This document shows positions 23,101 through 38,100 of a DNA stretch of 64,000 bases, piece after piece. The stretch is taken from NCBI RefSeq assembly GCF_932526225.1, contig NC_064041.1:6655042-6719041 (forward strand), in the 5' to 3' direction. A program made the translations under genes and the position numbers. Source of the stretch: Nematostella vectensis (taxonomy: Eukaryota > Cnidaria > Anthozoa > Actiniaria > Edwardsiidae). Positions within the stretch are counted from its first letter, which is position 1, and each line of letters begins with the position of its first letter. Below the pieces are notes generated by a model. The model saw only the letters and a list, made by a program, of their open reading frames with translations, made no database searches and was not told the origin of the DNA.

Positions 23101-26100
23101 TGTGATAGTGTTAATGGGGTGATGATAATGTCACTTGTGATAGTGGTAGGGGATTATGATAATGTCACTTGTGATAGTGGTAATGGGGTGACGATAATGC
23201 TACTTGTGATAGTGGAAGGGGGTGATGATAATGTCACTTGTGATAGTGGTAATGGGGTGACGATAATGTCACTTGTGATAGTGGTAATGGGGTGACGATA
23301 ATGTCACTTGTGATAGTGGTAGGGGGTGATGATAATGTCACTTGTGATAGTGGTAATGGGGTGATGATAATGTCACTTGTGATAGTGGTAGGGGGTTACG
23401 ATAATGTCACTTGTGATAGTGGTAATGGGGTGAGGATAATGTCACTTGTGATAGTGGTAATGGGGTGATGATAATGTCACTTGTGATAGTGGTAATGGGG
23501 TGATGATAATGTCACTTGTGATAGTGGTAGGGGGGGTGATGATAATGTCACTTGTGATAGTGGTAGGGGGTTACGATAATGTCACTTGTGATAGTGGTAA
23601 TGGGGTTACGATAATGTCACTTCTTATAGTGTTAATGGGGTGATGATAATGTCACTTGTGATAGTGGTAATGGGGTGACGATAATGTCACTTGTGATAGT
23701 GGTAATGGGGTTACGATAATGTCACTTCTTATAGTGTTAATGGGGTGATGATAATGTCACTTGTGATAGTGGTAGGGGGTTACGATAATGTCACTTGTGA
23801 TAGTGGTAATGGGGTTACGATAATTTCACTTGTGATGGTGGTAATGGGGTTACGATAATGTCACTTGTGATAGTGGTAGTGGGTGACGATAATGTCACTT
23901 GTGATGGTGTTAATGGGGTGATGATAATGTCACTTGTGATAGTGGTAATGGGGTGACGATAATGCCACTTGTGATAGTGATAGGGGGTTACGATAATGTC
24001 ACTTGTGATGGTGGTAATGGGGTGACGATAATGTCACTTGTGATAGTGGTAATGGGGTAACGATAATGCCACTTGTGATAGTGATAGGGGGTTACGATAA
24101 TGTCACTTGTGATGGTGGTAATGGGGTGACGATAATGTCACTTGTGATAGTGGTAATGGGGTAACGATAATGTCACTTGTGATAGTGGTAGTGGTGATGA
24201 TAATGTCACTTGTGATAGTGGTAGAGGGTGATGATAATGTCACTTGTGATGGTGGTAATGGGGTAACGATAATGTCGCTTGTGATAGTGGTAATGTGGTG
24301 ACGATAATGTCACTTGTGATAGTGGTAATGGGGTGACGATAATGTCACTTGTGATAGTGGTAATGGGGTTACGATAATGTCACTTGTGATAGTGGTAATG
24401 GGGTGAGGATAATGTCACTTGTGATAGTGGTAATGGGGTGATGATAATGTCACTTGTGATAGTGATAGGGGGTTACGATAATGTCACTTGTGATAGTGGT
24501 AATAGGGTTACGATAATGTCACTTCTTATAGTGTTAATGGGGTGATGATAATGTCACTTGTGATAGTGGTAATGGGGTGACGATAATGTCACTTGTGATA
24601 GTGGTAGGGGGTGATGATAATGTCACTTGTGATAGTGGTAATGGGGTTACGATAATGTCACTTGTGATAGTGATAGGGGGTGATGATAATGTCACTTGTG
24701 ATAGTGGTAATGGGGTTACATAATGTCACTTGTGATAGTGGTAATGGGGTGATGATAATGTCACTTGTGATAGTGGTAGGGGGTGATGATAATGTCACTT
24801 GTGATAGTGGTAGGGGGTTACGATAATGTCACTTGTGATAGTGGTAGGGGGTGATGATAATGTCACTTGTGATAGTGGTAGGGGGTGATGATAATGTCAC
24901 TTGTGATAGTGGTAGGGGGTGATGATAATGTCACTTGTGATAGTGGTAGGGGGTGATGATAATGTCACTTGTGATGGTGGTAGGGGGTGATGATAATGTC
25001 ACTTGTGATAGTGATAGTGATAGGGGGTGACGATAATGTCACTTGTGATAGTGGTAATGGGGTTACGATAATGTCACTTGTGATGGTGGTAGGGGGTGAT
25101 GATAATGTCACTTGTGATAGTGGTAGGGGGTGATGATAATGTCACTTGTGATAGTGATAGGGGGTGATGATAATGTCACTTGTGATAGTGGTAGGGGGTG
25201 ATGATAATGTCACTTGTGATAGTGGTAATGGGGTGATGATAATGTCACTTGTGATAGTGGTAGGGGGTGATGATAATGTCACTTGTGATAGTGGTAGGGG
25301 GTTACGATAATGTCACTTGTGATAGTGGTAGTGGTGACGATAATGTCACTTGTGATAGTGGTAGTGGTGACGATAATGTCACTTGTGATGGTGGTAATGG
25401 GGTTACGATAATGTCACTTGTGATGGTGGTAGGGGGTGATGATAATGTCACTTGTGATAGTGGTAGGGGGTGATGATAATGTCACTTGTGATAGTGATAG
25501 GGGGTGATGATAATGTCACTTGTGATAGTGGTAGGGGGTGATGATAATGTCACTTGTGATAGTGGTAATGGGGTGATGATAATGTCACTTGTGATAGTGG
25601 TAGGGGGTGATGATAATGTCACTTGTGATAGTGGTAGGGGGTTACGATAATGTCACTTGTGATAGTGGTAGTGGTGACGATAATGTCACTTGTGATAGTG
25701 GTAGTGGTGACGATAATGTCACTTGTGATGGTGGTAATGGGGTTACGATAATGTCACTTGTGATGGTGGTAGGGGGTGATGATAATGTCACTTGTGATAG
25801 TGGTAATGGGGTGACGATAATGTCACTTGTGATGGTGGTAATGGGGTTACGATAATGTCACTTGTGATGGTGGTAGTGGTGACGATAATGTCACTTGTGA
25901 TGGTGGTAATGGGGTTACGATAATGTCACTTGTGATGGTGGTAATGGGGTTACGATAATGTCACTTGTGATAGTGGTAATGGGGTGACGATAATGTCACT
26001 TGTGATGGTGGTAATGGGGTTACGATAATGTCACTTGTGATGGTGGTAGGGGGTGATGATAATGTCACTTGTGATAGTGGTAGTGGTGATGATAATGTCA

Positions 26101-29100
26101 CTTGTGATAGTGGTAATGGGGTGACGATAATGTCACTTGTGATAGTGGTAGGGGGTGATGATAATGTCACTTGTGATAGTGGTAATGGGGTTACGATAAT
26201 GTCACTTGTGATAGTGGTAGTGGTGATGATAATGTCACTTGTGATAGTGGTAATGGGGTTACGATAATGTCACTTTTTATAGTGGTAATGGGGTTACGAT
26301 AATGTCACTTGTGATAGTGGTAGGGGGTTACGATAATGTCACTTCTTATAGTGTTAATGGGGTAACGATAATGTCACTTGTGATAGTGGTAGGGGGTGAT
26401 GATAATGTCACTTGTGATAGTGGTAATGGGGTTACGATAATGTCACTTCTTATAGTGTTAATGGGGTAACGATAATGTCACTTGTGATAGTGGTAGTGGT
26501 GATAATAATGTCACTTGTGATAGTGGTAATGGGGTGATGATAATGTCACTTGTGATAGTGGTAGGGGGTGATGATAATGTTACTTGTGATGGTGGTAGGG
26601 GGTGATGATAATGTCACTTGTGATAGTGGTAGGGGGTTACGATAATGTCACTTTTTATAGTGGTAATGGGGTAACGATAATGTCACTTGTGATAGTGGTA
26701 ATGGGGTTACGATAATGTCACTTGTGATAGTGGTAGGGGGTTACGATAATGTCACTTGTGATAGTGGTAGTAGGTTACGATAATGTCACTTGTGATAGTG
26801 GTAATGGGGTGACGATAATGTCACTTGTGATAGTGGTAGGGGGTGATGATAATGTCACTTGTGATAGTGGTAGTGGTGATGATAATGTCACTTGTGATAG
26901 TGGTAATGGGTTACGATAATGTCACTTGTGATAGTGGTAGGGGGTGATGATAATGTCACTTGTGATAGTGGTAATGGGGTTACGATAATGTCACTTGTGA
27001 TAGTGATAGGGGGTGATGATAATGTCACTTGTGATAGTGGTAATGGGGTTACATAATGTCACTTGTGATAGTGGTAATGGGGTGATGATAATGTCACTTG
27101 TGATAGTGGTAGGGGGTGATGATAATGTCACTTGTGATAGTGGTAGGGGGTTACGATAATGTCACTTGTGATAGTGGTAGGGGGTGATGATAATGTCACT
27201 TGTGATAGTGGTAGGGGGTGATGATAATGTCACTTGTGATAGTGGTAGGGGGTGATGATAATGTCACTTGTGATAGTGGTAGGGGGTGATGATAATGTCA
27301 CTTGTGATGGTGGTAGGGGGTGATGATAATGTCACTTGTGATAGTGATAGTGATAGGGGGTGACGATAATGTCACTTGTGATAGTGGTAATGGGGTTACG
27401 ATAATGTCACTTGTGATGGTGGTAGGGGGTGATGATAATGTCACTTGTGATAGTGGTAGGGGGTGATGATAATGTCACTTGTGATAGTGATAGGGGGTGA
27501 TGATAATGTCACTTGTGATAGTGGTAGGGGGTGATGATAATGTCACTTGTGATAGTGGTAATGGGGTGATGATAATGTCACTTGTGATAGTGGTAGGGGG
27601 TGATGATAATGTCACTTGTGATAGTGGTAGGGGGTTACGATAATGTCACTTGTGATAGTGGTAGTGGTGACGATAATGTCACTTGTGATAGTGGTAGTGG
27701 TGACGATAATGTCACTTGTGATGGTGGTAATGGGGTTACGATAATGTCACTTGTGATGGTGGTAGGGGGTGATGATAATGTCACTTGTGATAGTGGTAGG
27801 GGGTGATGATAATGTCACTTGTGATAGTGATAGGGGGTGATGATAATGTCACTTGTGATAGTGGTAGGGGGTGATGATAATGTCACTTGTGATAGTGGTA
27901 ATGGGGTGATGATAATGTCACTTGTGATAGTGGTAGGGGGTGATGATAATGTCACTTGTGATAGTGGTAGGGGGTTACGATAATGTCACTTGTGATAGTG
28001 GTAGTGGTGACGATAATGTCACTTGTGATAGTGGTAGTGGTGACGATAATGTCACTTGTGATGGTGGTAATGGGGTTACGATAATGTCACTTGTGATGGT
28101 GGTAGGGGGTGATGATAATGTCACTTGTGATAGTGGTAATGGGGTGACGATAATGTCACTTGTGATGGTGGTAATGGGGTTACGATAATGTCACTTGTGA
28201 TGGTGGTAGTGGTGACGATAATGTCACTTGTGATGGTGGTAATGGGGTTACGATAATGTCACTTGTGATGGTGGTAATGGGGTTACGATAATGTCACTTG
28301 TGATAGTGGTAATGGGGTGACGATAATGTCACTTGTGATGGTGGTAATGGGGTTACGATAATGTCACTTGTGATGGTGGTAGGGGGTGATGATAATGTCA
28401 CTTGTGATAGTGGTAGTGGTGATGATAATGTCACTTGTGATAGTGGTAATGGGGTGACGATAATGTCACTTGTGATAGTGGTAGGGGGTGATGATAATGT
28501 CACTTGTGATAGTGGTAATGGGGTTACGATAATGTCACTTGTGATAGTGGTAGTGGTGATGATAATGTCACTTGTGATAGTGGTAATGGGGTTACGATAA
28601 TGTCACTTTTTATAGTGGTAATGGGGTTACGATAATGTCACTTGTGATAGTGGTAGGGGGTTACGATAATGTCACTTCTTATAGTGTTAATGGGGTAACG
28701 ATAATGTCACTTGTGATAGTGGTAGGGGGTGATGATAATGTCACTTGTGATAGTGGTAATGGGGTTACGATAATGTCACTTCTTATAGTGTTAATGGGGT
28801 AACGATAATGTCACTTGTGATAGTGGTAGTGGTGATAATAATGTCACTTGTGATAGTGGTAATGGGGTGATGATAATGTCACTTGTGATAGTGGTAGGGG
28901 GTGATGATAATGTTACTTGTGATGGTGGTAGGGGGTGATGATAATGTCACTTGTGATAGTGGTAGGGGGTTACGATAATGTCACTTTTTATAGTGGTAAT
29001 GGGGTAACGATAATGTCACTTGTGATAGTGGTAATGGGGTTACGATAATGTCACTTGTGATAGTGGTAGGGGGTTACGATAATGTCACTTGTGATAGTGG

Positions 29101-32100
29101 TAGTAGGTTACGATAATGTCACTTGTGATAGTGGTAATGGGGTGACGATAATGTCACTTGTGATAGTGGTAGGGGGTGATGATAATGTCACTTGTGATAG
29201 TGGTAGTGGTGATGATAATGTCACTTGTGATAGTGGTAATGGGTTACGATAATGTCACTTGTGATAGTGGTAGGGGGTGATGATAATGTCACTTGTGATA
29301 GTGGTAGGTGGTGACGATAATGTCACTTGTGATAGTGGTAGGGGGTGATGATAATGTCACTTGTGATAGTGGTAATGGGGTGATGATAATGTCACTTGTG
29401 ATAGTGGTAGGGGGTGATGATAATGTTACTTGTGATGGTGGTAGGGGGTGATGATAATGTCACTTGTGATAGTGGTAGGGGGTGATGATAATGTCACTTG
29501 TGATAGTGGTAGGGGGTTACGATAATGTCACTTTTTATAGTGGTAATGGGGTAACGATAATGTCACTTGTGATAGTGGTAATGGGGTTACGATAATGTCA
29601 CTTGTGATAGTGGTAGGGGGTTACGATAATGTCACTTGTGATAGTGGTAGGGGGTTACGATAATGTCACTTGTGATAGTGGTAATGGGGTGACGATAATG
29701 TCACTTGTGATAGTGGTAGGGGGTGATGATAATGTCACTTGTGATAGTGGTAGTGGTGATGATAATGTCACTTGTGATAGTGGTAATGGGTTACGATAAT
29801 GTCACTTGTGATAGTGGTAGGGGGTGATGATAATGTCACTTGTGATAGTGGTAGGGGGTGACGATAATGTCACTTGTGATAGTGGTAGGGGGTGATGATA
29901 ATGTCACTTGTGATAGTGGTAATGGGGTGATGATAATGTCACTTGTGATAGTGGTAGGGGGTGATGATAATGTCACTTGTGATAGTGGTAGTGGTGATGA
30001 TAATGTCACTTGTGATAGTGGTAATGGGGTGACGATAATGTCACTTGTGATACTGGTAGTAGTGATGATAATGTCGCTTGTGATAGTGGTAATGGGGTGA
30101 CGATAATGTCACTTGTGATAGTGGTAGGGGGTGATGATAATGTCACTTGTGATAGTGGTAATGGGGTGACGATAATGTCACTTGTGATAGTGGTAGTGGT
30201 GATGATCATGTCACTTGTGATAGTGGTAGGGGGTTACGATAATGTCACTTGTGATGGTGGTAATGGGGTTACATAATGTCACTTGTGATGGTGGTAATGG
30301 GGTTACGATAATGTCACTTTTTATAGTGGTAATGGGGTGATGATAATGTCACTTGTGATAGTGGTAGGGGGTTACGATAATGTCACTTGTGATAGTGGTA
30401 GTGGTGACGATAATGTCACTTGTGATAGTGGTAGTGGTGACGATAATGTCACTTGTGATGGTGGTAATGGGGTTACGATAATGTCACTTGTGATGGTGGT
30501 AGGGGGTGATGATAATGTCACTTGTGATAGTGGTAGGGGGTGATGATAATGTCACTTGTGATAGTGATAGGGGGTGATGATAATGTCACTTGTGATAGTG
30601 GTAGGGGGTGATGATAATGTCACTTGTGATAGTGGTAATGGGGTGATGATAATGTCACTTGTGATAGTGGTAGGGGGTGATGATAATGTCACTTGTGATA
30701 GTGGTAGGGGGTTACGATAATGTCACTTGTGATAGTGGTAGTGGTGACGATAATGTCACTTGTGATAGTGGTAGTGGTGATGATAATGTCACTTGTGATG
30801 GTGGTAATGGGGTTACGATAATGTCACTTGTGATGGTGGTAGGGGGTGATGATAATGTCACTTGTGATAGTGGTAATGGGGTGACGATAATGTCACTTGT
30901 GATGGTGGTAATGGGGTTACGATAATGTCACTTGTGATAGTGGTAGTGGTGACGATAATGTCACTTGTGATGGTGGTAATGGGGTTACGATAATGTCACT
31001 TGTGATGGTGGTAATGGGGTTACGATAATGTCACTTGTGATAGTGGTAATGGGGTGACGATAATGTCACTTGTGATGGTGGTAATGGGGTTACGATAATG
31101 TCACTTGTGATGGTGGTAGGGGGTGATGATAATGTCACTTGTGATAGTGGTAGTGGTGATGATAATGTCACTTGTGATAGTGGTAATGGGGTGACGATAA
31201 TGTCACTTGTGATAGTGGTAGGGGGTGATGATAATGTCACTTGTGATAGTGGTAATGGGGTTACGATAATGTCACTTGTGATAGTGGTAGTGGTGATGAT
31301 AATGTCACTTGTGATAGTGGTAATGGGGTTACGATAATGTCACTTTTTATAGTGGTAATGGGGTTACGATAATGTCACTTGTGATAGTGGTAGGGGGTTA
31401 CGATAATGTCACTTCTTATAGTGTTAATGGGGTAACGATAATGTCACTTGTGATAGTGGTAGGGGGTGATGATAATGTCACTTGTGATAGTGGTAATGGG
31501 GTTACGATAATGTCACTTCTTATAGTGTTAATGGGGTAACGATAATGTCACTTGTGATAGTGGTAGTGGTGATAATAATGTCACTTGTGATAGTGGTAAT
31601 GGGGTGATGATAATGTCACTTGTGATAGTGGTAGGGGGTGATGATAATGTTACTTGTGATGGTGGTAGGGGGTGATGATAATGTCACTTGTGATAGTGGT
31701 AGGGGGTTACGATAATGTCACTTTTTATAGTGGTAATGGGGTAACGATAATGTCACTTGTGATAGTGGTAATGGGGTTACGATAATGTCACTTGTGATAG
31801 TGGTAGGGGGTTACGATAATGTCACTTGTGATAGTGGTAGGGGGTTACGATAATGTCACTTGTGATAGTGGTAATGGGGTGACGATAATGTCACTTGTGA
31901 TAGTGGTAGGGGGTGATGATAATGTCACTTGTGATAGTGGTAGTGGTGATGATAATGTCACTTGTGATAGTGGTAATGGGTTACGATAATGTCACTTGTG
32001 ATAGTGGTAGGGGGTGATGATAATGTCACTTGTGATAGTGGTAGGTGGTGACGATAATGTCACTTGTGATAGTGGTAGGGGGTGATGATAATGTCACTTG

Positions 32101-35100
32101 TGATAGTGGTAATGGGGTGATGATAATGTCACTTGTGATAGTGGTAGGGGGTGATGATAATGTTACTTGTGATGGTGGTAGGGGGTGATGATAATGTCAC
32201 TTGTGATAGTGGTAATGGGGTGATGATAATGTCACTTGTGATAGTGGTAGGGGGTGATGATAATGTCACTTGTGATAGTGGTAGGTGGTGACGATAATGT
32301 CACTTCTGATAGTGGTAATGGGGTGATGATAATGTCACTTGTGATAGTGGTAGGGGGTGATGATAATGTTACTTGTGATGGTGGTAGGGGGTGATGATAA
32401 TGTCACTTGTGATAGTGGTAATGGGGTTACGATAATGTCACTTGTGATAGTGATAGGGGGTGATGATAATGTCACTTGTGATAGTGGTAGGGGGTTACGA
32501 TAATGTCACTTTTTATAGTGGTAATGGGGTAACGATAATGTCACTTGTGATAGTGGTAATGGGGTTACGATAATGTCACTTGTGATAGTGGTAGGGGGTT
32601 ACGATAATGTCACTTGTGATAGTGGTAGGGGGTTACGATAATGTCACTTGTGATAGTGGTAATGGGGTGACGATAATGTCACTTGTGATAGTGGTAGGGG
32701 GTGATGATAATGTCACTTGTGATAGTGGTAGTGGTGATGATAATGTCACTTGTGATAGTGGTAATGGGTTACGATAATGTCACTTGTGATAGTGGTAGGG
32801 GGTGATGATAATGTCACTTGTGATAGTGGTAGGGGGTGACGATAATGTCACTTGTGATAGTGGTAGGGGGTGATGATAATGTCACTTGTGATAGTGGTAA
32901 TGGGGTGATGATAATGTCACTTGTGATAGTGGTAGGGGGTGATGATAATGTCACTTGTGATAGTGGTAGTGGTGATGATAATGTCACTTGTGATAGTGGT
33001 AATGGGGTGACGATAATGTCACTTGTGATAGTGGTAGTGGTGATGATAATGTCACTTGTGATAGTGGTAATGGGGTGACGATAATGTCACTTGTGATAGT
33101 GGTAGGGGGTGATGATAATGTCACTTGTGATAGTGGTAATGGGGTGACGATAATGTCACTTGTGATAGTGGTAGTGGTGATGATCATGTCACTTGTGATA
33201 GTGGTAGGGGGTTACGATAATGTCACTTGTGATGGTGGTAATGGGGTTACATAATGTCACTTGTGATGGTGGTAATGGGGTTACGATAATGTCACTTTTT
33301 ATAGTGGTAATGGGGTGATGATAATGTCACTTGTGATGGTGGTTATGGGGTTACGATAATGTCACTTTTTATAGTGGTAATGGGGTAACGATAATGTCAC
33401 TTGTGATAGTGGTAATGGGGTTACGATAATCTCACTTGTGATAGTGGTAATGGGGTGATGATAATGTCACTTGTGATAGTGGTAGGGGGTGATGATAATG
33501 TCACTTGTGATAGTGGTAGGGGGTTACGATAATGTCACTTGTGATAGTGGTAGGGGGTTACGATAATGTCACTTGTGATAGTGGTAGGGGGTTATGATAA
33601 TGTCACTTGTGATAGTGGTAGGGGGTGATGATAATGTCACTTGTGATAGTGATAGGGGGTGACGATAATGTCACTTGTGATAGTGTTAATGGGGTGATGA
33701 TAATGTCACTTGTGATAGTGGTAATGGGGTTACGATAATGTCACTTGTGATGGTGGTAGGGGGTGATGATAATGTCACTTGTGATAGTGGTAGGGGGTGA
33801 TGATAATGTCACTTGTGATAGTGGTAATGGGGTGATGATAATGTCACTTGTAATAGTGGTAATGGGGTTACGATAATGTCACTTGTGATAGTGGTAATGG
33901 GTTACGATAATGTCACTTGTGATGGTGGTAATGGGGTGACGATAATGTTACTTGTGATAGTGGTAGGGGGTGATGATAATGTCACTTGTGATGGTGGTTA
34001 TGGGGTAACGATAATGTCACTTGTGATAGTGGTAGGGGGTGATGATAATGTCACTTGTGATAGTGGTAGTGGTGATGATAATGTCACTTGTGATAGTGGT
34101 AATGGGGTGATGATAATGTCACTTGTGATAGTGGTAGGGGGTGATGATAATGTCACTTGTGATAGTGGTAGTGGTGACGATAATGTCACTTGTGATAGTG
34201 GTAATGGGGTTACGATAATGTCACTTGTGATAGTGGTAATGGGGTTACGATAATGTCACTTGTGATAGTGTTAATGGGGTGATGATAATGTCACTTGTGA
34301 TAGTGGTAGGGGGTTATGATAATGTCACTTGTGATAGTGGTAATGGGGTGACGATAATGCTACTTGTGATAGTGGTAGGGGGTGATGATAATGTCACTTG
34401 TGATAGTGGTAATGGGGTGACGATAATGTCACTTGTGATAGTGGTAATGGGGTGACGATAATGTCACTTGTGATAGTGGTAGGGGGTGATGATAATGTCA
34501 CTTGTGATAGTGGTAATGGGGTGATGATAATGTCACTTGTGATAGTGGTAGGGGGTTACGATAATGTCACTTGTGATAGTGGTAATGGGGTGAGGATAAT
34601 GTCACTTGTGATAGTGGTAATGGGGTGATGATAATGTCACTTGTGATAGTGGTAATGGGGTGATGATAATGTCACTTGTGATAGTGGTAGGGGGGTGATG
34701 ATAATGTCACTTGTGATAGTGGTAGGGGGTTACGATAATGTCACTTGTGATAGTGGTAATGGGGTTACGATAATGTCACTTCTTATAGTGTTAATGGGGT
34801 GATGATAATGTCACTTGTGATAGTGGTAATGGGGTGACGATAATGTCACTTGTGATAGTGGTAATGGGGTTACGATAATGTCACTTCTTATAGTGTTAAT
34901 GGGTAATGATAATGTCACTTGTGATAGTGGTAGGGGGTTACGATAATGTCACTTGTGATAGTGGTAATGGGGTTACGATAATTTCACTTGTGATGGTGGT
35001 AATGGGGTTACGATAATGTCACTTGTGATAGTGGTAGTGGGTGACGATAATGTCACTTGTGATGGTGTTAATGGGGTGATGATAATGTCACTTGTGATGG

Positions 35101-38100
35101 TGGTAATGGGGTGACGATAATGCCACTTGTGATAGTGATAGGGGGTTACGATAATGTCACTTGTGATGGTGGTAATGGGGTGACGATAATGTCACTTGTG
35201 ATAGTGGTAATGGGGTAACGATAATGCCACTTGTGATAGTGATAGGGGGTTACGATAATGTCACTTGTGATGGTGGTAATGGGGTGACGATAATGTCACT
35301 TGTGATAGTGGTAATGGGGTAACGATAATGTCACTTGTGATAGTGGTAGTGGTGATGATAATGTCACTTGTGATAGTGGTAGAGGGTGATGATAATGTCA
35401 CTTGTGATGGTGGTAATGGGGTAACGATAATGTCGCTTGTGATAGTGGTAATGTGGTGACGATAATGTCACTTGTGATAGTGGTAATGGGGTGACGATAA
35501 TGTCACTTGTGATAGTGGTAATGGGGTTACGATAATGTCACTTGTGATAGTGGTAATGGGGTGAGGATAATGTCACTTGTGATAGTGGTAATGGGGTGAT
35601 GATAATGTCACTTGTGATAGTGGTAGGGGGTTACGATAATGTCACTTGTGATAGTGGTAATGGGGTTACGATAATGTCACTTCTTATAGTGTTAATGGAG
35701 TGATGATAATGTCACTTGTGATAGTGGTAATGGGGTGACGATAATGTCACTTGTGATAGTGGTAGGGGGTGATGATAATGTCACTTGTGATAGTGGTAAT
35801 GGGGTTACGATAATGTCACTTGTGATAGTGATAGGGGGTGATGATAATGTCACTTGTGATAGTGGTAATGGGGTTACATAATGTCACTTGTGATAGTGGT
35901 AATGGGGTGATGATAATGTCACTTGTGATAGTGGTAGGGGGTGATGATAATGTCACTTGTGATAGTGCTAGGGGGTTACGATAATGTCACTTGTGATAGT
36001 GGTAGGGGGTGATGATAATGTCACTTGTGATAGTGGTAGGGGGTGATGATAATGTCACTTGTGATAGTGGTAGGGGGTGACGATAATGTCACTTGTGATA
36101 GTGGTAGGGGGTTATGATAATGTCACTTGTGATAGTGATAGGGGGTGACGATAATGTCACTTGTGATAGTGGTAGGGGGTGATGATAATGTCACTTGTGA
36201 TGGTGGTAGGGGGTGATGATAATGTCACTTGTGATAGTGATAGGGGGTGACGATAATGTCACTTGTGATAGTGGTAATGGGGTTACGATAATGTCACTTG
36301 TGATGGTGGTAGGGGGTGATGATAATGTCACTTGTGATAGTGGTAGGGGGTGATGATAATGTCACTTGTGATAGTGATAGGGGGTGATGATAATGTCACT
36401 TGTGATAGTGGTAGGGGGTGATGATAATGTCACTTGTGATAGTGGTAATGGGGTGATGATAATGTCACTTGTGATAGTGGTAGGGGGTGATGATAATGTC
36501 ACTTGTGATAGTGGTAGGGGGTTACGATAATGTCACTTGTGATAGTGGTAGTGGTGACGATAATGTCACTTGTGATAGTGGTAGTGGTGACGATAATGTC
36601 ACTTGTGATGGTGGTAATGGGGTTACGATAATGTCACTTGTGATGGTGGTAGGGGGTGATGATAATGTCACTTGTGATAGTGGTAGGGGGTGATGATAAT
36701 GTCACTTGTGATAGTGATAGGGGGTGATGATAATGTCACTTGTGATAGTGGTAGGGGGTGATGATAATGTCACTTGTGATAGTGGTAATGGGGTGATGAT
36801 AATGTCACTTGTGATAGTGGTAGGGGGTGATGATAATGTCACTTGTGATAGTAGTAGGGGGTTACGATAATGTCACTTGTGATAGTGGTAGTGGTGATGA
36901 TAATGTCACTTGTGATAGTGGTAATGGGGTGACGATAATGTCACTTGTGATAGTGGTAGGGGGTGATGATAATGTCACTTGTGATAGTGGTAATGGGGTG
37001 ACGATAATGTCACTTGTGATAGTGGTAGTGGTGATGATCATGTCACTTGTGATAGTGGTAGGGGGTTACGATAATGTCACTTGTGATGGTGGTAATGGGG
37101 TTACGATAATGTCACTTGTGATGGTGGTAATGGGGTTACGATAATGTCACTTGTGATAGTGGTAATGGGGTGACGATAATGTCACTTGTGATGGTGGTAA
37201 TGGGGTTACGATAATGTCACTTGTGATGGTGGTAGGGGGTGATGATAATGTCACTTGTGATAGTGGTAGTGGTGATGATAATGTCACTTGTGATAGTGGT
37301 AATGGGGTGACGATAATGTCACTTGTGATAGTGGTAGGGGGTGATGATAATGTCACTTGTGATAGTGGTAATGGGGTTACGATAATGTCACTTGTGATAG
37401 TGGTAGTGGTGATGATAATGTCACTTGTGATAGTGGTAATGGGGTTACGATAATGTCACTTTTTATAGTGGTAATGGGGTTACGATAATGTCACTTGTGA
37501 TAGTGGTAGGGGGTTACGATAATGTCACTTCTTATAGTGTTAATGGGGTAACGATAATGTCACTTGTGATAGTGGTAGGGGGTGATGATAATGTCACTTG
37601 TGATAGTGGTAATGGGGTTACGATAATGTCACTTCTTATAGTGTTAATGGGGTAACGATAATGTCACTTGTGATAGTGGTAGTGGTGATAATAATGTCAC
37701 TTGTGATAGTGGTAATGGGGTGATGATAATGTCACTTGTGATAGTGGTAGGGGGTGATGATAATGTTACTTGTGATGGTGGTAGGGGGTGATGATAATGT
37801 CACTTGTGATAGTGGTAGGGGGTTACGATAATGTCACTTTTTATAGTGGTAATGGGGGTAACGATAATGTCACTTGTGATAGTGGTAATGGGGTTACGAT
37901 AATGTCACTTGTGATAGTGGTAGGGGGTTACGATAATGTCACTTGTGATAGTGGTAGGGGGTTACGATAATGTCACTTGTGATAGTGGTAATGGGGTGAC
38001 GATAATGTCACTTGTGATAGTGGTAGGGGGTGATGATAATGTCACTTGTGATAGTGGTAGTGGTGATGATAATGTCACTTGTGATAGTGGTAATGGGTTA